64,000 bases of DNA from Acorus gramineus (GCA_030737835.1 CM060855.1:17117438-17181437), one strand, 5' to 3'. Numbered from the stretch's first letter, positions 25,201-37,680 are shown. Notes: generated by a model not told the origin, from the letters alone. Numbers and translations are program-made.

Positions 25201-25430
25201 TTCTTTTTGTTTTTGGGTCTGTTTATGTGTTTGTTTTTGTTATTATTTTTTGGTTCTGTTTTTTGGTTGGGCGGTGAGCAGGACGAAAGGGAAGCACCAA
25301 CAGGACTTGGTTTGGTGAGGTTATAGGTCATGTATCTCTTGTATGTATAGCTCATGTATGATTTTCTGGGTATATTATTAAGTTTATTTTTTCATGCAAT
25401 AAACCTTAGTCCCGTTTGAGAGAATTCATC
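22201..25430. other. Intergenic DNA, nothing recognised
   Basis: AT-rich sequence with scattered short open frames but no domain, splice-linked exon pair or bounded transposon that I could recognise. A (TA)n tract lies at 25041-25062. Confidence 0.45.
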
Positions 25431-25720
25431 ACATAGTGTGATGAAATCTCTTTAATTGTCCAATTCGGACAGTTTGGGAACATGCAATTTGATGTTGTGT
25501 TATTTATATTCACACATCAAATAACGCACTTTACAAACTATTATGTAAGTTTGGGAATGCATGCTTTTGTATTGTGCTTAGTCAGCTCATGTTTTGTTCT
25601 ATTTATGAAAAAATCTTGTGGTGTGCCTGTTGTTCTTCAAGTGCGTACTGGATTGATTTGATGTTGTGTTATTTTGATTCACACATCAAATAACACACAT
25701 TACAAATTATTCAATGATTT
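25431..25720 (+). repeat. Repeated palindromic block
   Basis: TGATGTTGTGTTATTT followed by ATTCACACATCAAATAAC occurs at about 25490-25525 and again at 25657-25693. Each is an imperfect palindrome, followed by ACTTTACAAACTATT or CATTACAAATTATT. It may be two ends of a small transposon; the family is unknown. Confidence 0.5.
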
Positions 25721-26548
25721 TATTGAAATTTTATATTTATTAAGACATAAATGATTTTTTTATTATAGATTTATTAATACATACATGATCTTCTAACTTT
25801 AATGATTTTTTATTTTATTTTATTTTTTGGTTTAGTGAACATCTCAAAGAACTCCAAAGGAAAAGAAAGAACTTTATTCACCATCAAGGTATGCATTTTA
25901 TATGTTGCTATTTGATTGATTTGTTTTAATTTATAGTTTGTAGTACTCTTTATTGCTTACATGTTCTACCCGTTCTTTGATATAATAGAGCCTTATAACA
26001 AGAGAATTAAAAGCTTCATTCTGCATTACCTCTTTGCAAATTCTATTTTCTTTCATTGTATAGAAATTACTATTCTATATGTCTATCACATTTACATTTC
26101 CTTTTCTATGTCTATTCAGATTTCGTTTACTATATTTTATCATCTCCGGTTTATAATTTATTTTGATTTTTTTTTTAGATCATGTATCTTATTTTTTTGT
26201 TAATTGTTATTCTTCTGCTTTGTGGTATGTAGTTTATCTGAACGCTGGCATCTATCAAAATGCAAATATGCAATATAATATCTGGTTATGTTTCTGTTTG
26301 TTTGAGCAATGTCATTCATGTGCTTGCAAATATGACAATACAATACACTAGAAATAGATTTGTTTTCTTAATTGTCTATCCCTCTGCTTCCCTTAATTGT
26401 TTATGATCTTTTTATATTTGAATTCTCTTTTTATTTTAGTTTTAGTTCACATTTTTTCTTCTACAATTGGTGATAGTGGCAAGATTTATATCCAGGAATT
26501 TGAATATTGGATATAATATGGGTATTATTTTATATGAATTTCAAGTTA
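25721..26548. other. Intergenic DNA, nothing recognised
   Basis: T-rich sequence without a supported exon or element. Confidence 0.4.
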
Positions 26549-26558
26549 TTTTTAAAAT

Positions 26559-27936
26559 AGTGGTGATACCCAGGCCCCAAAATATAAGCCCCACTAACAA
26601 GCCCCATGAGGTGTCATCACCTTAATTGTTATTAGTTGACTTGTTAACTTTTTAAAAATGATAAAATGGTAAAATACAAATATGTCATTCATTAAAAATC
26701 TGTCTCATTAACCCAAATCCTTCCATTTTCTCTATTCGGTTATTACTTTTCCATGTGAATCTTGAAATCCATTTAACCATTTCAAATTTTGAATTTTAAA
26801 ATCCTTACCTAAATTACAATTGAACCTAAATTACACTAAAAAAGTTGGATATTTATTGTATTCGAATTTAAATAAAAAAACATATATGGTTACATCAAAT
26901 ATCTTTATTAAATATTTACATCTCTCACAACGATTTGTTACATTTACATCAGAACTGTTACATTTACATAAATATAACAAACAATTTCATTTTCCTACCT
27001 AAATATTTTACATTCCATGCAATGTTTAAACAATTTAGAAACAGATTATATTTTCAATAGTCAGTTACATTTTATAGAAAATGTCAAACATTTTTTTTAT
27101 TGTGTGATACATTTAACAAACATATGTATTTGACTGTTACAGTAATAAATGTAACAAATATAAATTACTATTTACATTGAAACAAATGCAATTCATTCGT
27201 ACTATTTACATTGAAACAAATGCAATACACGAATGAATGTTACATTCATAAATGTAACAAATATAAATCAATACATGCATGCGGTTGACTGTTACATTTA
27301 CGAATGTAACAAAAATAATACAGATTTGAAAAATTACATTGTCAACAATGTAGCAGTAACATCAAACAAACTACTCATATATAAAATGTAACGGTATCGA
27401 GTGTTACATTTAGATATTGAAACAAAAACAAATCAAAATGTGATAAATGACATTCAATACATGAAAAAAAATTGTATTTAAATATTTAAAACAAAAAGCA
27501 AAACACAATTTTTTTATGAATCTAATAATGTCAAACCTGATCCGAGAGACATTGATGTGAGATCCAAATCGAAAAAAAAAAAAAAACGATTTCGTGCATT
27601 CTCCTCAAAAATAGAATTTCCAATTTGCTCCCACGTATTCTTCATAAACAAAATCAATTCCGTAATGCAAAACCTCTTCATTTCGCATACAAGACAAATT
27701 TTCAATTGTTTCAACATCAATGGTTTCTCCGGTCTCTCTCAAATATTGTTGCAAGATTTTAAGAATCCATTAATGGTGAATAAATACAGAATTTTCAGAA
27801 TTAAATGATACTCCACAATCATAGGGATATATGTTAAGGTAGTTATCAAGTAAAGGGTATAATAGACAATGTACTATTGCCACATCATGGGGCCTGTGAT
27901 AGGACCTGAAAAATTGGGGCCTAGGAATCATTACTG
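26559..27936. mobile_element. 1.4-kb TIR element, copy 1 (Mutator- or hAT-like, non-autonomous)
   Basis: Begins AGTGGTGATACCCAGGCCCC and ends GGGGCCTAGGAATCATTACTG. The first about 55 bp and last about 55 bp are imperfect inverted repeats, both carrying GGCCCCAA and GGCCCCATGA blocks. TTTTTAAAAT flanks both sides (26549-26558 and 27937-27946), a perfect 10-bp target duplication. The interior is full of GTTACATTTA...AATGTAAC motifs. A second copy lies at 47331-48684. Copy 1 has a 31-bp tandem repeat near 27166-27227 that copy 2 has once. A minus-strand frame (about 27600-27770) encodes ETGETIDVETIENLSCMRNE and so on, shared with copy 2 and not recognised; no transposase seen. Confidence 0.8.
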
Positions 27937-27948
27937 TTTTTAAAATAG

Positions 27949-28797
27949 TATCTGATATATATAATAACATTTGTGGTTAGCATTTGTGGTGTGAATTGAA
28001 TTAAATGGATTTGTGAAGTCAACAGGACATGTCTGATACTTTGTTGAGATTCAGGAATTTTTTCTAAATGTTCTACGTATTTGTCTATTTATTTTTTGGG
28101 TTTCTTTTTGAAGTGCAATAATAATTGATTCTTATTTGCAATTTCAATACATGATTATTAGATTGCTTTGAGGGTTTTATATCATGTATGAATTTGTGTG
28201 GTCTCTATGTATATTTTGCAGGATGAGGAAACAATACACTGGAAAAAAAAACCCCGCTGATAAAGTTGTAACATTGCTAGGTTTCTAATCTCCTTTAGGG
28301 TGCAATTACTGGTCAACTCTTTGATGTATGTTCTTTTATATTTTACTATATACAGATTAAAATAAAAAAATTATGTTCTTTTATATATACAATTAAAAAA
28401 AATATATGTATACAAGTATGTCTTTAATGTATGAATTCTTTGAATATATATAATTAATGAACCTGCGCATTTGTGCGTACATCATCACTAGTACATGTTA
28501 TTTATAAGAGGATGGGAAACCAATCATGCACTTATATCACATCAATATTCATCATAAATGAGATCAAAAGCTAAGCACACCACTCAAGTTACAATAATAG
28601 AAATTTGAGGGGGGGGGGGGGGGGGGGGGGGGGGTTTGTGTGTGTGTGCTTTAATTTGTCTGTTACTAGGCTATGGGCTTGAAGAATATATCCAAACACC
28701 AGGGATTCCAATGTATTCCATATATATAGAAAGCAACCCCATCTGCACTTAGCATATAATTGTGTCTGTCTTTGAGAGAAATATTGATAAGAGAGAT
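27949..28797. other. Intergenic DNA and former P450 promoter
   Basis: Holds a poly-G tract (28610-28634) followed by a short GT run, then a TATA-like CATATATATAG at about 28719-28729 upstream of the P450 remnant. Nothing else recognised. Confidence 0.45.
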
Positions 28798-30927
28798 ATA
28801 GAGATTGGCTGGTTGGCGGTGGCGACGATGTTCGGAGCAGCGCCATTGCTGGTGCAGCTCATATGGCACTGGAATGAGCTCTATTAGTTTTTTTCTTATT
28901 CTTGGAAGGCGAAGGGCGACGGTGAGGCGAAGCTCCCACCGGGGCAGATGGGGGTGCCGTTCTTCAGGGACAAATTGAGCTTCCTTTGGTTCTTCAAAAT
29001 CGTTGGCAGGCCCGACGATTTCATCAGGGCCAAGAAGGAAAGGTTGTTTTGGACCACCTCTTATTATGCTTTAATATGACCTTATCATACTACTAATACT
29101 ATGAAATGATGTTATAACCAGACTTATGTTTAATCTTAAATAAGGTATGTACATACAATTGGAAGATATATGTATGAATTAATGTATATGCTCTTTCCCA
29201 AGCTAAAAATAATGTTGGTTCTAATGACACTATTTTTATAAAGATATATGTTTCATTACATAAAATACAAAATATACTTTGGAAATATTCAGGACACATG
29301 AAGACTGTAAAACTATATCATCGACAGGCAACTTAATTGATCTCTCCTCATTTTATTAGATATCAATCCAATTAAGTACTACTCACATCATTGACTTTTT
29401 TTTAAAAGTAAAACACATCATTGCCTTATAGAATGAACCGATCAAATAAACATCATTTTCAAATATTTGCAAATTAAATAAGACTACCAAACCAATTTTC
29501 ATTCATCTGATCATAAGTGAGGAGCAAAACTATGACCAGGTATGGGGAGGGAGTGGGGATGTATAAGAGCCACCTCTTCGGAGAGCCATCGATCATAGAA
29601 TAGAGTACATATTGAGTTATGTCTGCATGAATAATTGATTTTACTATGTTTCCAGTGCCGCGAGAAGCTGACAGCCGAGTTCAGGAGAGAACTAGTGAAG
29701 AGAAAGCAATTAGGACATGAGAGATCAAGATTAATGGATGACGATTTAATGGATGGGATGATGAAAATGAAGGATGAACAAGGCATGAAAATGGGTGATG
29801 ATGAGGTGGTCGACAACATCACCAACCTCATCCTGCGGCGGCTACGAGGCCACCGCCCTCTCCATTGTTTGGGCCGTCTATCACCTTGCCAAATCTCCTT
29901 ACATTTCTTCGTCATCTAAGGGTACAAGAAATGTTACATTCAATTATTCATGCAGTCACTTTTACAACTCTTTATTTTTTTGAGAATGCATTTCATAAAT
30001 TATGTTAGAATTATAAAAATGATCGCCGAAATGCTTGTGTATCAACACTCTTGGTTCTGATGGATTTTAATTTTTGTACTTTAATTATTGTGTTGGCATC
30101 CTCAAATAAGCAGTTGCGTGGCAACTAATGATTGAGAGTGCCAATTTAGTTTGGACTGTTGTTATCCGCTTCACATCCAATATAAAATTGTGTATATTTT
30201 CCTCATCTTAAGAATGTGTTTGTGTCAAAGAGAAACTGAAAAGATCATACTTATGTGTTTGTGTCACAGTTGGTTGGTAGTTATTTCCCACTTTTTATTG
30301 TATCACAGACTACGTGCTGGTGAACAGTTTGGACTCTGCATGAAAATGAGTTTGTGCCTAGTAAGTTTCAATAAATCAAGTAGTACTCACATCCCAAGTC
30401 TGATGGATTTTACAGGATACAAGATACCAAAGGATTGGAAGGTCCTCATATGGCTCAGAACTCTTCACATGGACCCACTTTACTTTGATAATCCATTGAG
30501 CTTCAACCCAGATAGATGGAATGTCAGTACTTTCACACTCTGAAAAATTAACTAAAAATTAATTGAAGATTGCTTCACAAATGAATTGATATTATACTTC
30601 TTAATTATTATATAAAAAAAGGAGCGGCTGAGACCTGAAATGTATTTAGCGTTTGGCAGGGGAGATAGGCTCTGTGCAGGGAACAAACTAGCGAGGCTAC
30701 AGCTCTCCATATTTCTTCATCACCTTGTCCTCAAATATGAGTATGATCTAATGATATCCCTCTCACTGTTGCATTTGATTTCATTCATGAAAAATAAAGG
30801 CTGATTTGAAGTGGCTGTTTATTGAAACTGTTTCAGGTGGGAATTGGTGAATCCCAATGGGAAGGTGATATACCTTCCCAACCCAAGACCAGCAGATGGA
30901 GCAGTCATCATGCTCAGAGCAATTTGA
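28798..30927 (+). pseudogene. Cytochrome P450 pseudogene, CYP85 clan (CYP88-like)
   Basis: P450s of this clan are ER-anchored monooxygenases acting on terpenoids; CYP88A is ent-kaurenoic acid oxidase in gibberellin synthesis. Preserved parts, in order: an N-terminal anchor EIGWLAVATMFGAAPLLVQL and WHWNELY with an in-frame TAG at 28885; the proline hinge LPPGQMGVPFF and FFKIVGRPDDFIRAKK (to about 29042); an exon from 29656 with KLTAEFRRELVKRKQ and DEVVDNITNLIL; after a frame change near 29834, the I-helix CGGYEATALSIVWAVYHLAK; GYKIPKDWKVLIWLRTLHMD and FNPDRWN (30416-30522); heme loop FGRGDRLCAGNKLARLQ (30622-30740); and the final exon WELVNPNGKVIYLPNPRP to TGA at 30925. The initiator is probably mutated to ATA (28798), and the exons for helices B to F and the K-helix ExxR are missing. 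CYP88 is the best guess from the N- and C-terminal ends; the I-helix differs from true KAO. Confidence 0.85.
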
Positions 30928-31651
30928 AGTAGCTGCTTTGGTTGCATTGTGGAGGAGTAATGTTTCACTGGCTTTTGTGGATGTCCTGATCAATAAATTT
31001 AAAAGAAATTGAGTGGTTCACTGTTTTATTTTAATGCAAGAACATCTCCGTTAAGTTGTATAAATTCTAGGTTTTATACAATAGTTTTGTCTAGCAAATC
31101 TCACGACTGCTATAATCATGGTATAAAGTTGACATGATATTCCAAATTTATTATGCAATAAAGATGTAGGGAATATCTCTGTTATTATAAACTTTGCTTC
31201 AACTAGTACATCTAAGAGTTAAATTAGGATTTATAACATTTTTCAGTCATTGGTATAAATAAAAGTAATACTATTAACAAAGTATTGAAAAAAAAAAAAA
31301 TGGATACACCTATCACCTATAAGTATAATCAACCACATCATAGTTCAAAGAAGGGTACATAGCAATGTGCGACCCTAGGTTTACATTGACATGCACATAA
31401 GCCACATGCACTGAAAATTAGCATGTGCGGCCATGTATGACGCACATGCTACAATGTGGAAGACAAGATGTGGTTGGAAAAAACTGTGTAACAACGCTCA
31501 AGATAACATTTTAGGCCTCTCTATTTCGTGAATAAGAAAATGGATAAGAGAAGAATAGTTATAACCCACAAAAAGACATGTTTGTTTAGTATGGATAAAC
31601 TGTAAAAGCCATACTTTGAGGAATTAGAATAATCATAATAATTATATCTAG
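30928..31651. other. Intergenic DNA, nothing recognised
   Basis: Follows the P450 remnant (former 3'UTR). No exon or element recognised up to the hAT MITE. Confidence 0.4.
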
Positions 31652-32125
31652 CTATGTGGCATAGACACAGACACAAGACATGACAACATGAACATGGTGA
31701 CACGAAATTTTTTGAAAAAATAGGACAGGAATACAGTTCGGATATATATCAATATGAAGTAAAATGATAGGTGCATTTCATCAAACATTATAAATGCATT
31801 TCATAAAAACAAAACAAAAAGGCAAAAACAAATGCAAAAAACAGAATTCAGACATCATCGATGCACTTCATACAACATAAAAAGAAATAAAACCACTAAC
31901 GAAAAACAAATAATAACAAAGAAGAAGAACAATCAGACAGAGTGAAGAAGAAAGAAGGGGAAAAAAAAACATTTTTTCTGGCCTATGTCTGGGCCGTGTC
32001 CAGGCATGGTAATCTGGTAAATATTAGAAGACATGAGCAGAACATGTGGTGTCGAGCACGTGTCCTTGTCCAACGCGTGTCCAACACAAATACGACCATG
32101 ATCTTAGCGTGTCCATGCTTTAGAG
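31652..32125 (+). mobile_element. hAT-like MITE, GTGTCC-rich family, copy 1
   Basis: Starts CTATGTGGCATAGACAC and ends GTGTCCATGCTTTAGAG, an imperfect inverted repeat. Flanks ATATCTAG (31644-31651) and ATACCTAG (32126-32133) match at 7 of 8 positions, as in hAT insertions. The interior shares order and motifs with the inverted copy at 53739-54198 (ACACGA...TTGAAAAA.TAGGA; GTTGGACAC/GTGTCCAAC). It ends about 400 bp past the prefoldin stop codon, in intergenic DNA. No coding capacity. Confidence 0.75.
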
Positions 32126-32522
32126 ATACCTAGGAAAGGAGGTAGAATTTATCCTTACTTATCCATCCAACATTATAATTACACTCTAATAAGACAAACA
32201 TAACAGAAAAAAATTATCAAGATCGAGTAAAGAATAACAACCAAACAAAAAATATTTTGATTCTCCTCTATCCCCGTATAGCTATTGAATGCCTCGATAA
32301 GCAATCCATGAATCAAAAGGGTAAAGATACAATGTTGCTGGCTTTCAAAGCAACATCTCAATCAGTCACAACTTAACATATATCGGTCCATGAGCACATC
32401 AAGTAATTGGTCATTATGTAAGCATTCAACAACCATTTGCAACTTTGTCAAAATATTCTCAACAAGAAGACAGCAAGATGAGGCAAACGGACAGGTAGCA
32501 CGACAAAGTTACCTGTTAAATC

Positions 32523-35500
32523 TCAATCCTCTTCTAGATTGATGGAGTCCTTGAACTTCCCATATAAGATCTTCTTTAGCTCTGTCATCAGCGCATCTAC
32601 AAATTTCCTCTCTTCCTCCAGCCTCTTGAGTTCCTCGCTTGCTTTGCCTATCATCATCTCCAACCGCTCCTCGACTTCCTCCTTCGGCATGTGAGCAAAA
32701 ACCTCACCAATCTGGAATCTCACAACCGTTTCGTCCGACAGGATCAGCTCGTTGCTTGCATCTTCCAGATTCTCATTCGTTTCCTGAAGAACAAGTTATA
32801 TAGTTTTGACACATTTAGGAAGTAATCCAATATCTGAAACATAGATTCAGAATATATAGGATAAGTGGCAACCATGAAAATGCATGTAGAGATGGATTTG
32901 GATCAGAATCTCCAATAAAAACTGAATCAGATAATCTGACTTGGAACTTGGACAAGTTTCTTAACTTTGACTTGGATGAATCAGAAGAATCAAATATAGA
33001 TAGTAGAATATTCATACAAGTTAAAAATAAATTTTTTTCCAAATGGTTTTAATATCCATTTTACTCACAAATACATGCAAATTTGTAAAGAAAGCATAAT
33101 TGCAAGAAAAATTTTAAATGACATATCAAGAAGGAACTTATTTGAAGATTTACAACTTTCCATTTGCAAATGATTTTTTATGCTTGACACCCAATAATCC
33201 AAATGCCAAACTTAGTCATGAATTCCTACCATAAAGTTATGATAAATGAGAAAGTTAACTTTTCTCATCAAAGTTTTCATGTTTATACATATACGCACAC
33301 AGATCTATTTCTTACATCTAGTTGTCTTATCACATGTCAAATTCTAGGTATATTAGTTTACATAAATATTCCACAAATTGATCAACTTCAAGTGTAAACT
33401 TATTGATCATGATTGATTTACATATTCCATCGCTTAAAGATGTAATGTATCAATGTTTATATATGTTAATATGCATACTTACATGTTCCATGGATTGGAA
33501 TAGATCACTCGAGTATAATAGTCTTGTTCATCATGACATGTGGAAACAACTAGATGATAAAAAAAATACAAGATATGAAGGACTCAGCAACCATCCATTT
33601 GAACAGGTTATTTTTAGCCAATGGAAATTGATTTTTGGAACACTGTGATTTTATCAGATGGATGTCCGAGAAACTTATATCATGTGAAATTTCATACGTA
33701 AAAGTTTTCATACACAATAAACACAGTTAATAGATTGCATGTACATTTTAGTTGACTCGTGACAGCCAAATAAACTCGTTTAATATAGAGAAAGACATAC
33801 ATTGGAAGCCGTCGAATCTATATGGTGACAGTGTCATGCTTCAATTATTCACACCCTGCCCCACAAAAAAAAGGAGGTTTTTATAACTTTTCAATGAATT
33901 TATCCAATCTGGTATAACTTCATATGAGTCAATTTTGGTCAGACAAGTTCTTGCTTATCAAAGTTATGCAAGAAAATCAGACCAGTCTCAAAGCAACCAG
34001 GTTTTTAAACCATACAAAGGTACTGCACCTGCTAGATTTTTTGGGAAAAAACTGATATCACTCCATTTTTTTTTTTACTCATGGAGATGATATCAATTTG
34101 AAATGATGCAATTCCCATTGGCATCCATACCATTAATCCATTCTCCACAAGCACTGGCAAGCATCTAAAAGAAGCCAACTAGCTATTAATTCACATGTCA
34201 AATTCATCTTAATGACATATGCCTGCTTTTACCCACCATGTTATACCTCAGGAGTGTGTCCTAACTGGATGTTGGGTATCATTTATGATCTGATCAATTG
34301 ACCCGCAAACATGTAACCAAATATATGATCAAAGGTCCCCCCTAGATTTAATATAAAAATAGGGTGTGAGAGCAAACCATGGTTAAAAGGAACTGTTTCA
34401 AAGAAACAAGGTGAAAGAAACAGAAGCAAGAGTAATTCAATCTAGCAGACAAATCATTCAAACACATACAAACAGATATCAGATGATTTTGTCCCCCAAA
34501 AAAATCAGCTAGTCTGGAAAGCAATGACCCATTATTGAGATTCCTATCAACTCAGCCAAATGCAGCAACAAGAACAAAAGACTGCACAAATTAACACAGA
34601 TTTAGATAGAAATTTTTTTATCACATCATAGAATCACAAATTGATATTATTCTAGTAAGCATGTTGAAACACATTGTCAAACAAACAACAAAGTAATGAA
34701 TCATGCAGCATAACAATGACATGCATGCAAGTGCAGCTACACCCAAAATAGAGGGAAAATAAATCCACTCTCTTACACACACTCATATTTTGTACTTTCT
34801 TTTCTTATATGAGCTAAAGAAATGTATTACTTCTCAAATCTGTTAATTTTTGGAAGAAAAGGATGGATATATTTCTATCTTGGGAAACATCCAGGAAAAG
34901 GAGAGACAAGAGGTCTCCACAAAGTCACAATACATAATGAAAATGAGTATCAATCACCCAACTAACTTCCCACATATCTGCTTGGACCTCATTTATTCAA
35001 TTAAAACTTATCTTCCTGACGGACCCAACCATATCAATTTTCCCCTAAATACAATTTCTGCAGGCCCTTTGATGGCCCAAGATGAAATCACAAGTGTTCT
35101 CCAGATAAGTTTCACCTTGGAATATCATTTTGTTTTACGTCAACCACAGACTCCAAACATGGTGTGGTTCATGTGACTGAAGCTCCACTCAAGACTCTTT
35201 CCACCATTCTTGTTCAGGTCATGTAAGAATTTATCCCGGACATACACTCTTCTGCTCCAGGTAACACAGTCCCGCCTGGCTGCATATATATCCAACCAAA
35301 TGATGACATGAGGACTTGATATTGTCACTGCAAAAGTCATACAGAATATTCTCATCCTAACTCCACTCATCTCTTCTCGTTAACAGAAGTTTACCAACAA
35401 ACATTACCCATATAGACTTACATGTTTAATTGAGATTTAGCATCCAAATTTCTCTCTAGTTCGAAATAGTTCCCAGCTCAATTGGCTCTTCTGTATGCTT

Positions 35501-37210
35501 ATGCAAGAGTTTATAAAAATACCTCACCAAACATCCTGTACACAATCTTCTTTTCCATTTCACACGTCTTCCCTGGCACTTATATGAAATCCCCAAAGAG
35601 CAATCTGAACATCATGTCCTCTTAGGACTTCACCATGACTGGCTCATGATTCAATACTAAAACAAAAAGAAATCAAACTGAGAAAACATAACGGATAAGA
35701 AAGCTTCTTTCATTGATAAGTGCGCCACAACATAAGTATCATGTCCACCCATATTTTAATATCACTGGAAGTGCGTTCTGCTCGTCAAAAACAGCTTCTT
35801 GTACTTTGAAAGTCTATTATCTTTTTAACTTTTTTTTTTTTATCAGAAATATCAGTGTTTCCTGAAGTCCTGAAGTTTTTTCTTTTCTTTCTTTTTTCTT
35901 TTTGGTGACAACAAAATCATCTAAAATCTTGTGCATCAGGTAAGCCTAAAGGGATTCAAACGACCTATGGGGAGCAAACACAAGGCCCAAGAGCCAACCC
36001 CGAGTGGTTGCACTCTCCTGAAGTTGCTTTTATCCATGAATTATGTTTTTATACAGTACCATCTTAAGTTGGCTTTAGAGGAATGCAAAACAGCCAATGA
36101 ACCACAAGACTGCAGCACATGATGATTAACTCTAAAAGATCAAGCACCGATTGTCCAAAGAATTTTTTTTTTCCAAACATCCAATGATACCAAAGCAACA
36201 AAAAAAACCCAATAAACACAACATACACAGTATGTTCCTAAATTCACTTATATCACCATGACTAACAATTATCTCAATCCTTCAAAATAAATCAATCAAA
36301 AAAGGCACCCACATTCGACTTATATATCAACTTCTGTCTCTCTCTTCTTTTTTGAAATTTTGGGGGCCATGAGGTAAACTTCTCATCTACTGGAACACAA
36401 CCTTTGTTTCTATTACAGAACTGTATCCCGTTCAATTTATATTGAATTCTAGAGGTGGGGTTCCTAGAGATCAAGGAAAAAAAAATCAACCGAAAAGGCA
36501 CCAAATGTGGAGATAAAAAGAAATAGTGTGCATGGGATGGCTCTTGGGCTAGATGCGTGGGTTTTGCTCTCCATAGGTCTCGAGTTTGAATCCCTTTAGG
36601 CTTACGCTATTCTATGCACCTAGGGTTTTCCCAACTCTTGTTGGGGTTCATTGGTAGATACTCAAACAGTGAAGCACAAATCAAACATAACTTCATTATC
36701 ATGGTCATCTAAATTTCCATGTGTAATCAGATTTCAACAAGCAAACTTAAAAATTAAATGAAGAGCACAATCAAGCATTCAAAGAGAACAAAAACTGCGC
36801 AAATTCATGTATTACTCAAAACCCATCTACACAAAACTCTGAATGTTCAGGGAAAAAAGGGTCTTTTTTTATTTTACATCAATATTTACCAATCAAAGTG
36901 ATGGAGGCAAGAGTCTACCTTCTTCAAAGAAAAAAAAAAAAAAAAAGGTCACCAATCAAAGCAAAGCCAAACAAAAGAAAAAATCACCTTGGCTATCTTG
37001 ATTTCATCTTCCAGTTCATGAAACCTGTTGTTGAGTCTTCCAAATCTGTTGATGTTCTGTTGATCCTCCCAAGTCACCTCAGTTTCTGATCCTCCACACT
37101 TTTTTTACAAGAAGAAAAAAATATATTGAAAAAAAAATTGATATTTGAAAAAAAAAAGAAGAACCGGGAATGAAGGACCAGGAGGTCAATGGGTTCCTCA
37201 CCTGCTGCAT
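32523..37210 (-). CDS. PFD4: Prefoldin subunit 4
   Basis: Prefoldin is a heterohexameric cytosolic (and nuclear) co-chaperone that captures nascent actin and tubulin and hands them to the CCT chaperonin; subunit 4 is a beta-type subunit. Three coding exons on the minus strand: exon 1 is only ATGCAGCAG (MQQ, 37202-37210) before a GTGAGG donor; exon 2 (36988-37098) reads [20 protein letters not shown] and then [17 protein letters not shown]; exon 3 (32523-32783) reads [40 protein letters not shown] and ends [17 protein letters not shown]. All joints keep frame and total 126 residues, close to the usual size. N- and C-terminal helices have coiled-coil character, with a central beta-hairpin segment ([20 protein letters not shown]). 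Intron 2 of the CDS is 4.2 kb and carries an inverted SINE pair. The tiny first exon rests on family comparison and splice signals; its acceptor (AAAAAAAG) is weak. Confidence 0.92.
35925..36010 (-). mobile_element. tRNA-derived SINE-like repeat, copy 1
   Basis: On the minus strand it reads TTGGCTCTTGGGCCTTG, then CCATAGGTCGTTTGAATCCC, then TTTAGGCTTACCTGATGCAC. The GTTTGAATCC block resembles an RNA polymerase III B box (GGTTCGANNCC). It is the inverted partner of 36537-36655. Both lie in the long prefoldin intron. Confidence 0.6.
36537..36655 (+). mobile_element. tRNA-derived SINE-like repeat, copy 2
   Basis: Reads ATGGCTCTTGGGCTAGATG (A-box-like), CCATAGGTCTCGAGTTTGAA then TCCC (B-box-like), TTTAGGCTTACGCTATTC, and continues with TTGTTGGGGTTCATTGG. 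It is a relative of copy 1 in the opposite orientation about 530 bp away. No clear target duplication was found. Confidence 0.6.
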
Positions 37211-37379
37211 CTTTAGCTCCCTCCGAGTCCTAATTCAAAGATTCAAGCAAAGACCCATTGCTTTTACACAATATTGCCATGCAAATAACAGAAAATCATT
37301 TGTTGTTCCTAAGAGCAACCATCCCCTCTTTGTCCTCTTGCAGTATCTTTTGGAGCTCTCCCCAAAATAGTAAAATACT

Positions 37380-37680
37380 AGAGGTTCATGAATTTTGCTC
37401 TTCATACTCATAGGGGATTGATGGGCCGCAAGGTGATCTGTGACCCGATTTCCTTCACGAAAGACATGGGTTGCCCTCCATTCAGTTAAGGGGGCTGTCA
37501 ATGTAACAAAAGAGCACAGATGCATTCCACGGGATGTTACCTCTTCCATGTATCCAAGCAATCACTGTTGTGGAGTAAGATTCCATCCACACCCGAGTGA
37601 CATTCAGAGTAGAATAGAGGTGCAACCTCTCCACAAGTCCTTTGAGCTCAAGGAGATTAATCTAAGTTGCTCAACTCTAG
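37380..37680 (-). pseudogene. LINE RNase H-like domain remnant
   Basis: The minus strand reads, in pieces and different frames, LHLYSTLNVTRVWMESYSTT and VIAWIHG, then THVFREGNRVTDHLAAHQSP. The last is the typical end motif of the RVT_3/RNase H-like domain of plant non-LTR elements (H.yREgN..AD.LA). Stops and frame changes mark it as dead. It lies about 170 bp upstream of the prefoldin start codon, on the same strand. Confidence 0.65.

Noticed and set aside
25101..25355. Minus-strand Lys/Asn/Pro-rich frame
   Set aside because: Low-complexity translation without domain or conserved pattern.
29511..29915. Minus-strand open frame of 134 codons
   Set aside because: Antisense to the P450 I-helix exon; no recognisable domain.
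36537..36610. tRNA gene
   Set aside because: A B-box-like sequence is present but there is no acceptor stem or cloverleaf, and a second diverged copy nearby points to a SINE.
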